A stretch of 7,598 bases of DNA from Ruminococcaceae bacterium UBA1438. Its GTDB lineage: Bacteria; Bacillota; Clostridia; Oscillospirales; Acutalibacteraceae. The position numbers and the translations under genes were made by a program. Of the stretch, positions 1-6,257 are shown piece after piece (the first letter of the stretch is position 1; each line of letters begins with the position of its first letter). The notes under the pieces were generated by a model. That model worked only from the letters and a program-made list of their open reading frames with translations. It did no database searches and was not told where the DNA came from. The stretch is from contig DCTO01000102.1 in NCBI GenBank assembly GCA_002329285.1, forward strand, positions 21,743 to 29,340. Reading direction: 5' to 3'.

Positions 1-806
1 ATAAAACAAAAATCGCTCTTTATTGCCTTGACCTATGGCCTGAAAGCCTTGCTGCAGGCGGAGTCAGCAGGGGCGGATTTGTGTATAAATATTTCAAAAG
101 CGTTTCAAAGAGGATTTATTCAGCTGCCGATAGCCTGCTTATTACAAGCAAATCCTTTTCCGATTATTTTGAAAAGGAATTCGGTATTAAGAATGCTCAG
201 TATCTCCCGCAGTATGCGGAGGATATCTTTTCTCCCGCTCAGTGCAAAAAGGCTGAAAACGGTTGCTTTGACATAATGCTTGCAGGCAATATTGGCGCTG
301 CGCAAAGCGTGGGCACGATTGTTGAGGCGGCAAGGCTAACCTCCGATATAAAAAATTTGCGTTGGCATATAGTTGGCGACGGCACAGAGCTTGAAGCTAT
401 GAAGGCTTCAGCCGCTGATTTAAAGCAGATTATTTTTTACGGAAGGCATTCGCTTGAGGAAATGCCGGAGTTTTATTCAAAGGCTGACGCAATGCTCGTA
501 ACGATGCAAAGGGATGAGGCGCTCAGTATGACGCTTCCCGGCAAGGTGCAAACCTATATGGCAGCCGGCAAGCCTGTTGTTTGCGCGGCAGACGGTGAAA
601 CTCCGCTTGTTGTTTCAGATGCAGGATGCGGCGTTTGCAGTCCTGCGGAGGATGCGGCGGCGCTTGCTGATAACGTAAGAAGGCTTGCGGGCGGCGCTGA
701 TTGCAAAAGCCTCGGCAGAAATGCAAGGGCGTATTATGAAATGAATTTTGCCAAGAAAGGCTTTATTGATAAGCTTGAAAAGGTGTTAAATAATCTTTCG
801 GTGTAA
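1..806 (+). CDS. GT4 glycosyltransferase, WbuB-like, 5'-truncated by the window edge
   Basis: The C-terminal 267 residues of a cytoplasmic GT-B fold glycosyltransferase that would transfer a sugar from a nucleotide donor to a lipid-linked glycan intermediate. The reading frame is open from base 3 with no stop, and the codons before the GTG at 81 encode family sequence (DLWPES, window residues 10-15). The gene therefore begins left of the window and 81 is not its start. Visible motifs are a Rossmann-entry AGNIG at residues 94-98, IVGDG at 123-127, and LPGKVQTYMAAGKPVV at 178-193. That last stretch sits where most GT4 enzymes carry EX7E. Here the first Glu is absent and the second is Gln, which as I recall is usual for WbuB/WcaI-like members. 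Members are about 400 residues, so about 130 are missing. The stop at 804-806 is one base from the next ATG, indicating one transcript. Donor and acceptor sugars cannot be read from the sequence. Confidence 0.88.
   Translation, partial: KTKIALYCLDLWPESLAAGGVSRGGFVYKYFKSVSKRIYSAADSLLITSKSFSDYFEKEFGIKNAQYLPQYAEDIFSPAQCKKAENGCFDIMLAGNIGAAQSVGTIVEAARLTSDIKNLRWHIVGDGTELEAMKASAADLKQIIFYGRHSLEEMPEFYSKADAMLVTMQRDEALSMTLPGKVQTYMAAGKPVVCAADGETPLVVSDAGCGVCSPAEDAAALADNVRRLAGGADCKSLGRNARAYYEMNFAKKGFIDKLEKVLNNLSV
799..803 (+). promoter_or_regulatory. Ribosome binding site inside the end of the upstream gene
   Basis: CGGTG ends four bases before the ATG at 808. GGTG pairs with the 5' CACC of the anti-Shine-Dalgarno (full site AGGAGGTG), for which this short spacing is correct. 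The same octamer TTTCGGTG recurs at 2984-2991, ahead of the ATG at 2997. The match is short, so translational coupling to the stop at 804-806 probably also contributes. Confidence 0.5.
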
Positions 807-807
807 T

Positions 808-1890
808 ATGAGAATTCTGGTAAATTATGTTGCCGCGGAGGACGGCGGCGGGCTTTTTGTTCTGAAAAACTTTTATAACGATGTGCTCAAATATTCGCCG
901 AAGAATTATGAATGGATATTCTTTGTTTCAACCAATGAGATTTCCTCGGCAGAAAACATTAAGGTTGTTAATTTCAGCGAGCTTAAGCAAAGCTATCTCA
1001 AAAGAACGCTTTTTGATTTTGTAACGGCGCCAAAGCTCATCAGGCAGTATAATCCCGATGCAGTGGTTTCGCTTCAGAATATGCCGATTACGGGCGTTAA
1101 AGCGCCGCAGTTTGTTTATCTTCATCAGTCCCTCCAATATTGCCCTGTAAGGTTTTCGCTTTTTAAGCGCGAGGAACGCTCAATAGCCTTCAGGCAAAAA
1201 TTTATTTGCGGTATGTATAAACGCCTGCTTCCGAAATCAGAGCATATTTTTGTGCAGACCAAGTGGATGAAAGCGGCAACGGAAAAATGGATTGATTTTC
1301 CAAAGGATAAAATCACCGTCGTTCCCGTAACTCTTGATGCTGATGATGCACTTATCAGGCCATATGATGGCGGCAGAGTTTTCTTTTATCCCGCAAGGGC
1401 TGAAATATATAAAAACCACTCCGCAATTATTGATGCCGTTAAAAGCTTGTGTGAAGGCGGAGAAAGTGATTTTAAGGTGCTCTTAACCTTTGATAAAAAT
1501 TCAAATGCTTATTCTGCTGCGCTGGCTGAAAAAGCAATGGGACTGCCGATTGAATTTATAGGCGCTGTGCCGTATGAAAAAATGTGGGATTATTACAGCA
1601 AATCCGTTTTGCTCTTTCCGTCTTATCTTGAAACCTGCGGGCTTCCGCTTCTTGAGGCAAGAAGGGCGGGTGCAAAGATCCTTACTTCCGATATGCCTTT
1701 TGCGCACGAGGCGCTCGAGGGCTATGGCAAGGCAGAGTTTTTCACCTTTGATAATCCGCAGGAGCTTGCAGATAAAATGCTCTCCTGCCTGAATAATAAA
1801 AATGCCGCAGCTGAAAACAGCGGCACATCCTTGCAGGAGGAAACAAGCCTTCTGCGGGAAATATTGAAAGCGATTGAGAAATTGCAATGA
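808..1890 (+). CDS. GT4 family glycosyltransferase
   Basis: A 360-residue, full-length GT-B glycosyltransferase, probably acting at the cytoplasmic membrane face during repeat-unit assembly. The N-terminal Rossmann half carries a glycine-rich loop at residues 13-15 after the first beta strand and a His in YLHQSL (H106). The C-terminal half has the usual donor-binding series: FYPARAEIYKNH (R197, K202) for the phosphates, IGAVPYEKM at 251-259, and a canonical EX7E motif, E275 to E283, in ETCGLPLLEA. After about residue 328 the protein ends in an Asn/Ala/Glu/Ser-rich linker and a short charged helix. The ATG at 808 is one base after the previous stop and has a GGTG site at suitable distance. The TGA stop overlaps the next ATG as ATGA. 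Leucine codons are mostly CTT/CTC, like the genes to its left and right. Family assignment is firm, but the sugar specificity is unknown. Confidence 0.9.
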   Translation: MRILVNYVAAEDGGGLFVLKNFYNDVLKYSPKNYEWIFFVSTNEISSAENIKVVNFSELKQSYLKRTLFDFVTAPKLIRQYNPDAVVSLQNMPITGVKAPQFVYLHQSLQYCPVRFSLFKREERSIAFRQKFICGMYKRLLPKSEHIFVQTKWMKAATEKWIDFPKDKITVVPVTLDADDALIRPYDGGRVFFYPARAEIYKNHSAIIDAVKSLCEGGESDFKVLLTFDKNSNAYSAALAEKAMGLPIEFIGAVPYEKMWDYYSKSVLLFPSYLETCGLPLLEARRAGAKILTSDMPFAHEALEGYGKAEFFTFDNPQELADKMLSCLNNKNAAAENSGTSLQEETSLLREILKAIEKLQ

Positions 1891-2981
1891 AAAAGAAAGT
1901 TCTTTTTTTAACAAATATTCCGTCTCCTTACAGAGTTGATTTTTTTAATGAGCTTGGCAAAAGCTGCGATTTAACTGTTTTGTTTGAAAAAAACAGCTCT
2001 GATGAAAGGGATTCCTCCTGGAAGAATTTCAGCTTTGAAAATTTCAACGGTGTTTTTCTTAAGGGAAAATCCGCCGGCGTTGATATGGCGTTCTGCCCAT
2101 CGGTCACGAAATATATCAGCAAAGATTATGATTGCGTGTTCGTCACTGATTTTCTCTCGCCAACGGGTATGCTTGCAATTGAGTATATGCGCAGAAAGAA
2201 AATTGAATACTATCTTGAAAGCGACGGGGGCTTTGCACGCGCAGAGCAGGGGCTCAAAAGCAAAATTAAAACTCATTTCATCAAAGGCGCAAAGGGCTAT
2301 TTCAGCACAAGCGTAGAGCATGATAAATATTATCTTCAGTACGGCGCTGATGAGGACAAGCTCATCCGCTATCCGTTTTCCTCGGTAAGGGAAAGCGATA
2401 TTATTCCCTCTCCCATTTCGGCAGAGGAAAAGCAAAGGCTCAGGATTAAGCTCGGAATTAATGAAAAAAAGGTTGTTCTTGCAGCAGGCCAGTTCATCCC
2501 GCGAAAGGGTTTTGATGTGCTTTTAAAGGCAATGGCGGATATTCCCAAGGATATCGGTGTGTATTTCGTCGGCGGTAAGCCGGGCGCCGAATACCTTGAA
2601 ATTGTGAATGAGCTTAAACTGGATAACGCTCACTTTATCGGGTTTAAGGAAAGGGCGGAGCTTTCCGATTATTACAAAAGCGCAGATTTATTTGTCCTGC
2701 CGACGAGGGAGGATATTTGGGGGCTTGTTGTTAACGAGGCACTTGCTTACGGGCTTCCTGTTGTTACAACCAATAAATGCCTTGCGGGCGTTGAAATAAT
2801 TAAAGACGGGCTTAACGGCTTTGTTGTTGAAGCAGATAATGTTTCGGAGCTTGCCGAGGCGCTTAACCACTGTTATGAACGCAGGAGCAGCTTTAGTTCA
2901 AACTGCATTGCCTCTGCAAAGGAATACACGATTGAAAAAATGGCTCAAAAGCATCTTGAACTTATGGAAGCAAGCAAATAG
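1887..2981 (+). CDS. GT4 family glycosyltransferase
   Basis: A 364-residue GT-B glycosyltransferase of glycan assembly. The N-terminus, LFLTNIPSPYRVDFFNELG (residues 6-24), is typical of a GT4 subgroup common in capsule and exopolysaccharide loci. The donor-site features are GQFIPRKGFD at 201-210 (R206, K207) and IGFKERAELSDYYKSADLFVLP around 251-272. The catalytic-loop motif is REDIWGLVVNEA (274-285), where the EX7E pair is D276 and E284, so the first acidic residue is Asp with E275 beside it. The ATG overlaps the previous stop by four bases (ATGA at 1887-1890). Only a weak upstream GAG (1876-1878) is seen, which suggests coupled translation or reinitiation. TAG stop, then a 15-base gap to the membrane protein. 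A hand count gives about 20 CTT, 5 CTC and 4 TTA leucine codons, unlike the AT-rich genes downstream. Substrate is unknown. Confidence 0.9.
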   Translation: MKKKVLFLTNIPSPYRVDFFNELGKSCDLTVLFEKNSSDERDSSWKNFSFENFNGVFLKGKSAGVDMAFCPSVTKYISKDYDCVFVTDFLSPTGMLAIEYMRRKKIEYYLESDGGFARAEQGLKSKIKTHFIKGAKGYFSTSVEHDKYYLQYGADEDKLIRYPFSSVRESDIIPSPISAEEKQRLRIKLGINEKKVVLAAGQFIPRKGFDVLLKAMADIPKDIGVYFVGGKPGAEYLEIVNELKLDNAHFIGFKERAELSDYYKSADLFVLPTREDIWGLVVNEALAYGLPVVTTNKCLAGVEIIKDGLNGFVVEADNVSELAEALNHCYERRSSFSSNCIASAKEYTIEKMAQKHLELMEASK

Positions 2982-2987
2982 TTTTTC

Positions 2988-2992
2988 GGTGA
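2988..2992 (+). promoter_or_regulatory. Ribosome binding site for the Wzy-like gene
   Basis: GGTGA lies four bases before the ATG at 2997, in the 15-base gap after the preceding TAG. It matches the 3' part of the consensus AGGAGGTGA, where short spacing is expected. It supports 2997 as the start. Confidence 0.55.
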
Positions 2993-2996
2993 ATTT

Positions 2997-4289
2997 ATGA
3001 AAAAGGTTTATTCCAAAAATGAATATTGGATAGTCCTTGTCGGCTTTGGGCTTAGTATGATTCACTGGAGTCTGTGTGCAGTTTTTTTCGCCGCTTTGCT
3101 TTATTATATAAAACAAGGTCCTGCCGGTTGCGTTAAGGGGCTTTTGATCATCGGCACAAGAGGTCTTATCAGTCCGGCATTGGGCGGTGATGTTAACGGC
3201 ATATTAGGAATGGAAAAATGGGCAGTAATATTTATTCTCAGCCTTGCAATTTTACTTAAAAAGCGCGAGTATAAAAAGCCTGCTAAACTTAATTCGTTCA
3301 TTTTTCTGATAACAATTTTTGCCTTATATGTTGTTATTTCATCCTTGCTGGTTAGCAGCTATCCGATAATCTCAATGTTTAAGGTTGTTTCGTATTATAT
3401 CCCGTTTTGCGCAATTATTCTCGGTATGTCAACTGTGGATAGAAAGGAAGCCGATTGGGCGGGCTTTATGAAGAATCTGCTTACGCCGATAATCCTGTTA
3501 AGCCTTGCACTTGTTCCGTTTGATAAATTCAGAATTGTTAACAGCGATTTTCAGGGCGCAATTGAGCATCCGAATATGTTCGGCGTATTCGGCGCTATTT
3601 ATGTTGCCGTTGTTGTTTATGGATTCTCTGAAAGAAGAAAAAATAGCGGCGAAAGACCGCGAAGCAGATATATAGATGTTTTTCTCGTGTTTGCAACGAT
3701 TTATATGATTTATCTTTCGGCTTCAAGAACCGGAATGTTTTCTGCCTTATTTATTCTTTTTATTTATTTCTTCACTTTAACAGGCAAGGAGAAGATGAAG
3801 GTTTTCGGCCTCGGCGTAATATTTCTGCTGATTATTGCGGTTGTGTATAACACCAGCCCAAGATTTCAGGAGGATTTTGACCGCGAGTTTAATCATTTTG
3901 TGTTTAAACATGAGGATGAGCGAATAACCGGTTCGCGTGATACGCAGATTGATGATTTTCAGGAAAAATTCAAGGCTAATCCCGTTTTCGGCACGGGCTT
4001 CGGCGCGCCTTATAAAAAAGGCGTAAGAAATTACGATTTCTCTTTTGACGTTTATAATGAAGAAGGCAATCTGGCATTCGGCGTTATCGGTGATACCGGC
4101 CTGGTTGGAGCAGTTTTATTTTTGGTGTATATGATTTATATGTTATCCAGAACAAAACGCGCTGAGTTAACGCTGTTTGTAATCCCAATTGTTATATCTA
4201 TGGGCGAAATGGCATTCTTTGCCACAAACGGAGTCGCAATTCTTTATTATTATCTTTACGGAATATGTATGAGTGATGGTGGAGATTAG
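2997..4289 (+). CDS. Wzy-like polysaccharide polymerase / O-antigen ligase family membrane protein
   Basis: A 430-residue polytopic inner-membrane protein with about ten to twelve hydrophobic segments, roughly at residues 11-37, 74-90, 100-120, 124-145, 160-173, 192-210, 226-242, 245-262, 267-284, 364-384 and 390-424. A large hydrophilic loop of about 80 residues (285-362) before the last segments is the hallmark of the O-antigen ligase/polymerase (Wzy_C) fold. Family-like signatures are HPNMFG (191-196), SASRTG (241-246) and NPVFGTGFG (329-337). By family knowledge such proteins join undecaprenyl-linked repeat units on the outer membrane face, or ligate a glycan to an acceptor. Sitting among six glycosyltransferase genes, a polymerase role is more likely than ligation, but sequence alone does not separate the two. 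The start is supported by GGTGA four bases upstream. The TAG stop is two bases before the next ATG. I give no gene symbol because Wzy proteins are too divergent. Confidence 0.85.
   Translation: MKKVYSKNEYWIVLVGFGLSMIHWSLCAVFFAALLYYIKQGPAGCVKGLLIIGTRGLISPALGGDVNGILGMEKWAVIFILSLAILLKKREYKKPAKLNSFIFLITIFALYVVISSLLVSSYPIISMFKVVSYYIPFCAIILGMSTVDRKEADWAGFMKNLLTPIILLSLALVPFDKFRIVNSDFQGAIEHPNMFGVFGAIYVAVVVYGFSERRKNSGERPRSRYIDVFLVFATIYMIYLSASRTGMFSALFILFIYFFTLTGKEKMKVFGLGVIFLLIIAVVYNTSPRFQEDFDREFNHFVFKHEDERITGSRDTQIDDFQEKFKANPVFGTGFGAPYKKGVRNYDFSFDVYNEEGNLAFGVIGDTGLVGAVLFLVYMIYMLSRTKRAELTLFVIPIVISMGEMAFFATNGVAILYYYLYGICMSDGGD
4278..4284 (+). promoter_or_regulatory. Ribosome binding site for the first GT2 gene
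   Basis: GGTGGAG lies within the last codons of the Wzy-like gene, seven bases before the ATG at 4292. The core GGAG and its spacing are good, so this gene can be translated without relying on coupling. Confidence 0.65.
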
Positions 4290-4291
4290 TT

Positions 4292-5242
4292 ATGCTTTTA
4301 AGTGTAATAGTTCCTGTTTATAATGTTGAAAATTATCTCGAAAGATGCATTGACAGCATTCTCGATCAGGGTGATTTCACTGATTATGAAATCATCCTCG
4401 TTGATGACGGCAGTACGGACGGCAGCGGCCAGATTTGTGACAATTATAAAAATGAGCATTCCAATATCTCAGTTATCCATAAAGAAAACGGCGGACTTTC
4501 AAGCGCAAGGAATGCAGGAATGAGAGCCGCTCAAGGAAAATATGTTCAGTTCATCGATTCAGATGATTATATAAAAAGCAATTCCATAAAGCAGCTTGTT
4601 GATAAGGCGGAAGAAAGCAACACCGATATTCTCACTTTCAATTATGCTTATAAGTATGAGGACGGAAAAGTTGAGGAAAATGATATTGTGCCTGAATGTG
4701 AAGGTGTTATTTCAGGGGAAGATTATCTTCTTAATGCCTTCAAGTCTAATACCATGCAGATGGGCGTATGGAAAAATCTTTACTCAAAAGCTCTCTTGAT
4801 TGATAATAATTTGTTCTTCAGAGAAGGCTTTGTCCATGAGGATGAGGAATGGACACCAAGAGTGTTTTTAGCCGCAAAAAGAGTTTGCAGCCTTGATGAG
4901 GTGATTTATGCTTATTGTATAAGAAAAAGCTCAATTAGCAGAAGTAATGACAGAAAAGCAGCGCTGGATTTACTCAATAATTGCGAAAGGCTTAAAGAAT
5001 ATTCAAGTAGCATATCAAATCAGGAGCTTAAAAGGTATTTTGAAAACAATATTGTAACACTTGCATTATCAGCATTTTATAAAGGTAAGCTTTTTGATAA
5101 AAAAGCAGAAATAATAAAAACCTTATTGGGTTTGTCTTTTAACAATCAAAACAAGCGAAAATATAAGCTTTTTTCAATCTCGCCAAAGTTCTATTTTTAT
5201 GTGAATTATTTTGTTAAAACAATTAAGTTTTTGGGAGGGTAA
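4292..5242 (+). CDS. GT2 family glycosyltransferase (GT-A fold)
   Basis: A 316-residue GT2 enzyme, an inverting transferase using a nucleotide sugar and a divalent metal. The GT-A domain begins at residue 3: SVIVPVYN, then VDDGSTDGS (37-45) for nucleotide binding, GGLSSARNAG (67-76), the metal-binding DXD as DSD (89-91) in FIDSDDY, and a probable catalytic acidic pair in HEDEEW (E183, D184). After about residue 215 comes a helical, basic C-terminal region ending in an aromatic-rich stretch (about 299-313) that may lie on the membrane surface. Length is normal for capsule GT2 enzymes. It is preceded by a good GGAG site and ends in TAA four bases before the next gene's TTG. The first half uses codons like the upstream genes, while the part after about 4900 becomes clearly AT-rich. 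It resembles the next protein in domain order but not closely in DNA. Sugar unknown. Confidence 0.92.
   Translation: MLLSVIVPVYNVENYLERCIDSILDQGDFTDYEIILVDDGSTDGSGQICDNYKNEHSNISVIHKENGGLSSARNAGMRAAQGKYVQFIDSDDYIKSNSIKQLVDKAEESNTDILTFNYAYKYEDGKVEENDIVPECEGVISGEDYLLNAFKSNTMQMGVWKNLYSKALLIDNNLFFREGFVHEDEEWTPRVFLAAKRVCSLDEVIYAYCIRKSSISRSNDRKAALDLLNNCERLKEYSSSISNQELKRYFENNIVTLALSAFYKGKLFDKKAEIIKTLLGLSFNNQNKRKYKLFSISPKFYFYVNYFVKTIKFLGG
5233..5240 (+). promoter_or_regulatory. Strong ribosome binding site that decides a TTG start
   Basis: GGGAGGGT contains a full GGAGG core (5234-5238), the strongest such site in the window. It lies six bases before the in-frame TTG at 5247. It sits downstream of the earlier TTG at 5211, so it cannot serve that one. 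It is only two bases from the out-of-frame ATG at 5242, which is too close. Confidence 0.75.
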
Positions 5243-5246
5243 TGCT

Positions 5247-6239
5247 TTGGAAAAAGATTTGGTTTCAATAATAATACCTCTTTTTAATTCTGAAGGTTAT
5301 CTTAAAAGATGTATAGAGTCTGCAGTTAATCAAACATATAGTAACACAGAGATTATACTGATTGATGACGGTTCAACTGATAATTCGGGATCTATTTGTA
5401 AGAGCTTTATTAACAAAAACAATAATATCAAGTATATATATCAAGATAATTCAGGAGTTTCAGCAGCAAGAAATAAGGGGATAGAAGTATCATCTGGTAA
5501 GTACATAATGTTTCTTGATGCAGATGACTATTTATGTGAAAACTCCGTTGAAGTGCTATATTCTGTTTTGGTTAACAGTAATTCAGATGTTGTTGACGGT
5601 GGTATCCATAAGACAGTGTTTAACAGTAATGTTCACTTTATTATACCGGATAATTCAATTAATGGATTTGAAGCATGCATTGTAGAGATGACTAAAAAGT
5701 ATACGCTTAATCAAGTATGTGGAAAATTATTACGCTCTGTAATAATAAAAAGTAATAGAATATGTTTTGATGAATATATGGCTTCAGGAGAAGATCTGGA
5801 TTTTATGTGTAGATACTTATTGCATTGTAATGTGATTTCTTTAACTTCTGAAATTATTTATAATTATATAATTGCTAGTCACAATTCTCTTTCTCAAAGG
5901 TTTAAGCCAAATTATTTTGAGCAAATTAGCAAATCCTTTCAAAGTTTAGAAAAATTATATAAATCAAAAGATATGATTGATAAATATGGGGATGTTATCT
6001 ATTCAATTAATGCTCAAAATATTTGGGCAGGTTTTTTTAGCATAAATGCAAAAAACTGCACCTTAAGTTTAAATGAAAAAATATCTTTTGTAAAAAGCGG
6101 ATTAAATTCTGATTGTTATTTTAAATATAAAAAAAATATAATAAATAGTTTTTCAAAAGTAAAAAAAACCATAATGAATATCAAAAGTCCTTTTTTGTTA
6201 ACCGTTGTTATTATAATAATGGGAAAGATAAGAAAATAG
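5247..6239 (+). CDS. GT2 family glycosyltransferase (GT-A fold), AT-rich, TTG start
   Basis: A 330-residue GT2 transferase of glycan assembly. The start is placed at TTG 5247 because a GGGAGGG site is six bases upstream and the conserved domain begins straight after it (MEKDLVSIIIPLFN). An upstream in-frame TTG at 5211 would add 12 non-conserved residues and has no such site. Motifs are IDDGSTDNS (39-47), GVSAARNKG (70-78), DXD as DAD (91-93) in FLDADDY, and GEDLDF with the probable catalytic pair E182/D183. The C-terminus is Lys/Asn-rich, then has a short hydrophobic run (about 314-325) that may attach to the membrane. The DNA is markedly AT-rich: one 60-base row (6121-6180) holds only 6 G/C. 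By hand count leucine is about 11 TTA, 5 CTT and no CTC, unlike upstream genes, which suggests separate acquisition. It may be a distant paralogue of its neighbour, but not a recent copy. Confidence 0.92.
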   Translation: MEKDLVSIIIPLFNSEGYLKRCIESAVNQTYSNTEIILIDDGSTDNSGSICKSFINKNNNIKYIYQDNSGVSAARNKGIEVSSGKYIMFLDADDYLCENSVEVLYSVLVNSNSDVVDGGIHKTVFNSNVHFIIPDNSINGFEACIVEMTKKYTLNQVCGKLLRSVIIKSNRICFDEYMASGEDLDFMCRYLLHCNVISLTSEIIYNYIIASHNSLSQRFKPNYFEQISKSFQSLEKLYKSKDMIDKYGDVIYSINAQNIWAGFFSINAKNCTLSLNEKISFVKSGLNSDCYFKYKKNIINSFSKVKKTIMNIKSPFLLTVVIIIMGKIRK

Positions 6240-6242
6240 GTG

Positions 6243-6247
6243 GTAGG
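6243..6247 (+). promoter_or_regulatory. Probable ribosome binding site for the last complete GT4 gene
   Basis: GTAGG, in a local GGTGGTAGGT, lies ten bases before the ATG at 6258. The spacing is a little long and the match is modest. It favours 6258 over the GTG at 6240, which directly abuts the previous stop and has no upstream purine site in the AAAATAG before it. Confidence 0.45.
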
Positions 6248-6257
6248 TTTCAATCGT

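Noticed and set aside
28..276. Open frame of 82 codons in frame 1
   Set aside because: It overlaps the truncated WbuB-like gene, whose frame 3 carries the conserved motifs. The product resembles nothing and lacks a ribosome site.
1803..1825. Inverted repeat TGCCGC...GCGGCA, possible hairpin
   Set aside because: It lies inside the C-terminal linker of a GT4 gene with no following T run, and competing pairings are equally good. Not a terminator; probably chance in an Ala/Asn-rich coding stretch.
1501..1914. Antisense open frame of 137 codons on the - strand
   Set aside because: It lies opposite the GT4 genes with strong motifs on the + strand, has no family resemblance, and has a Cys/Phe/Arg-rich composition typical of a shadow frame.
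1971..2435. Antisense open frame of 154 codons on the - strand
   Set aside because: It is the mirror of a well-supported GT4 gene, with no recognisable domain or convincing ribosome site. Its length is explained by the codon bias of the + strand gene.
6100..6240. Very AT-rich stretch that could suggest a terminator, promoter or origin
   Set aside because: It is continuous coding sequence encoding a Lys/Asn/Ile-rich C-terminus. No GC stem, no clear -35/-10 pair and no repeated binding sites were found.
6240..6242. GTG at 6240 as the start of the last complete GT4 gene
   Set aside because: It directly abuts the TAG stop with no upstream purine-rich site, and adds only MVGFNR before the family-like N-terminus that starts at ATG 6258. 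Coupled initiation at the GTG cannot be fully excluded.
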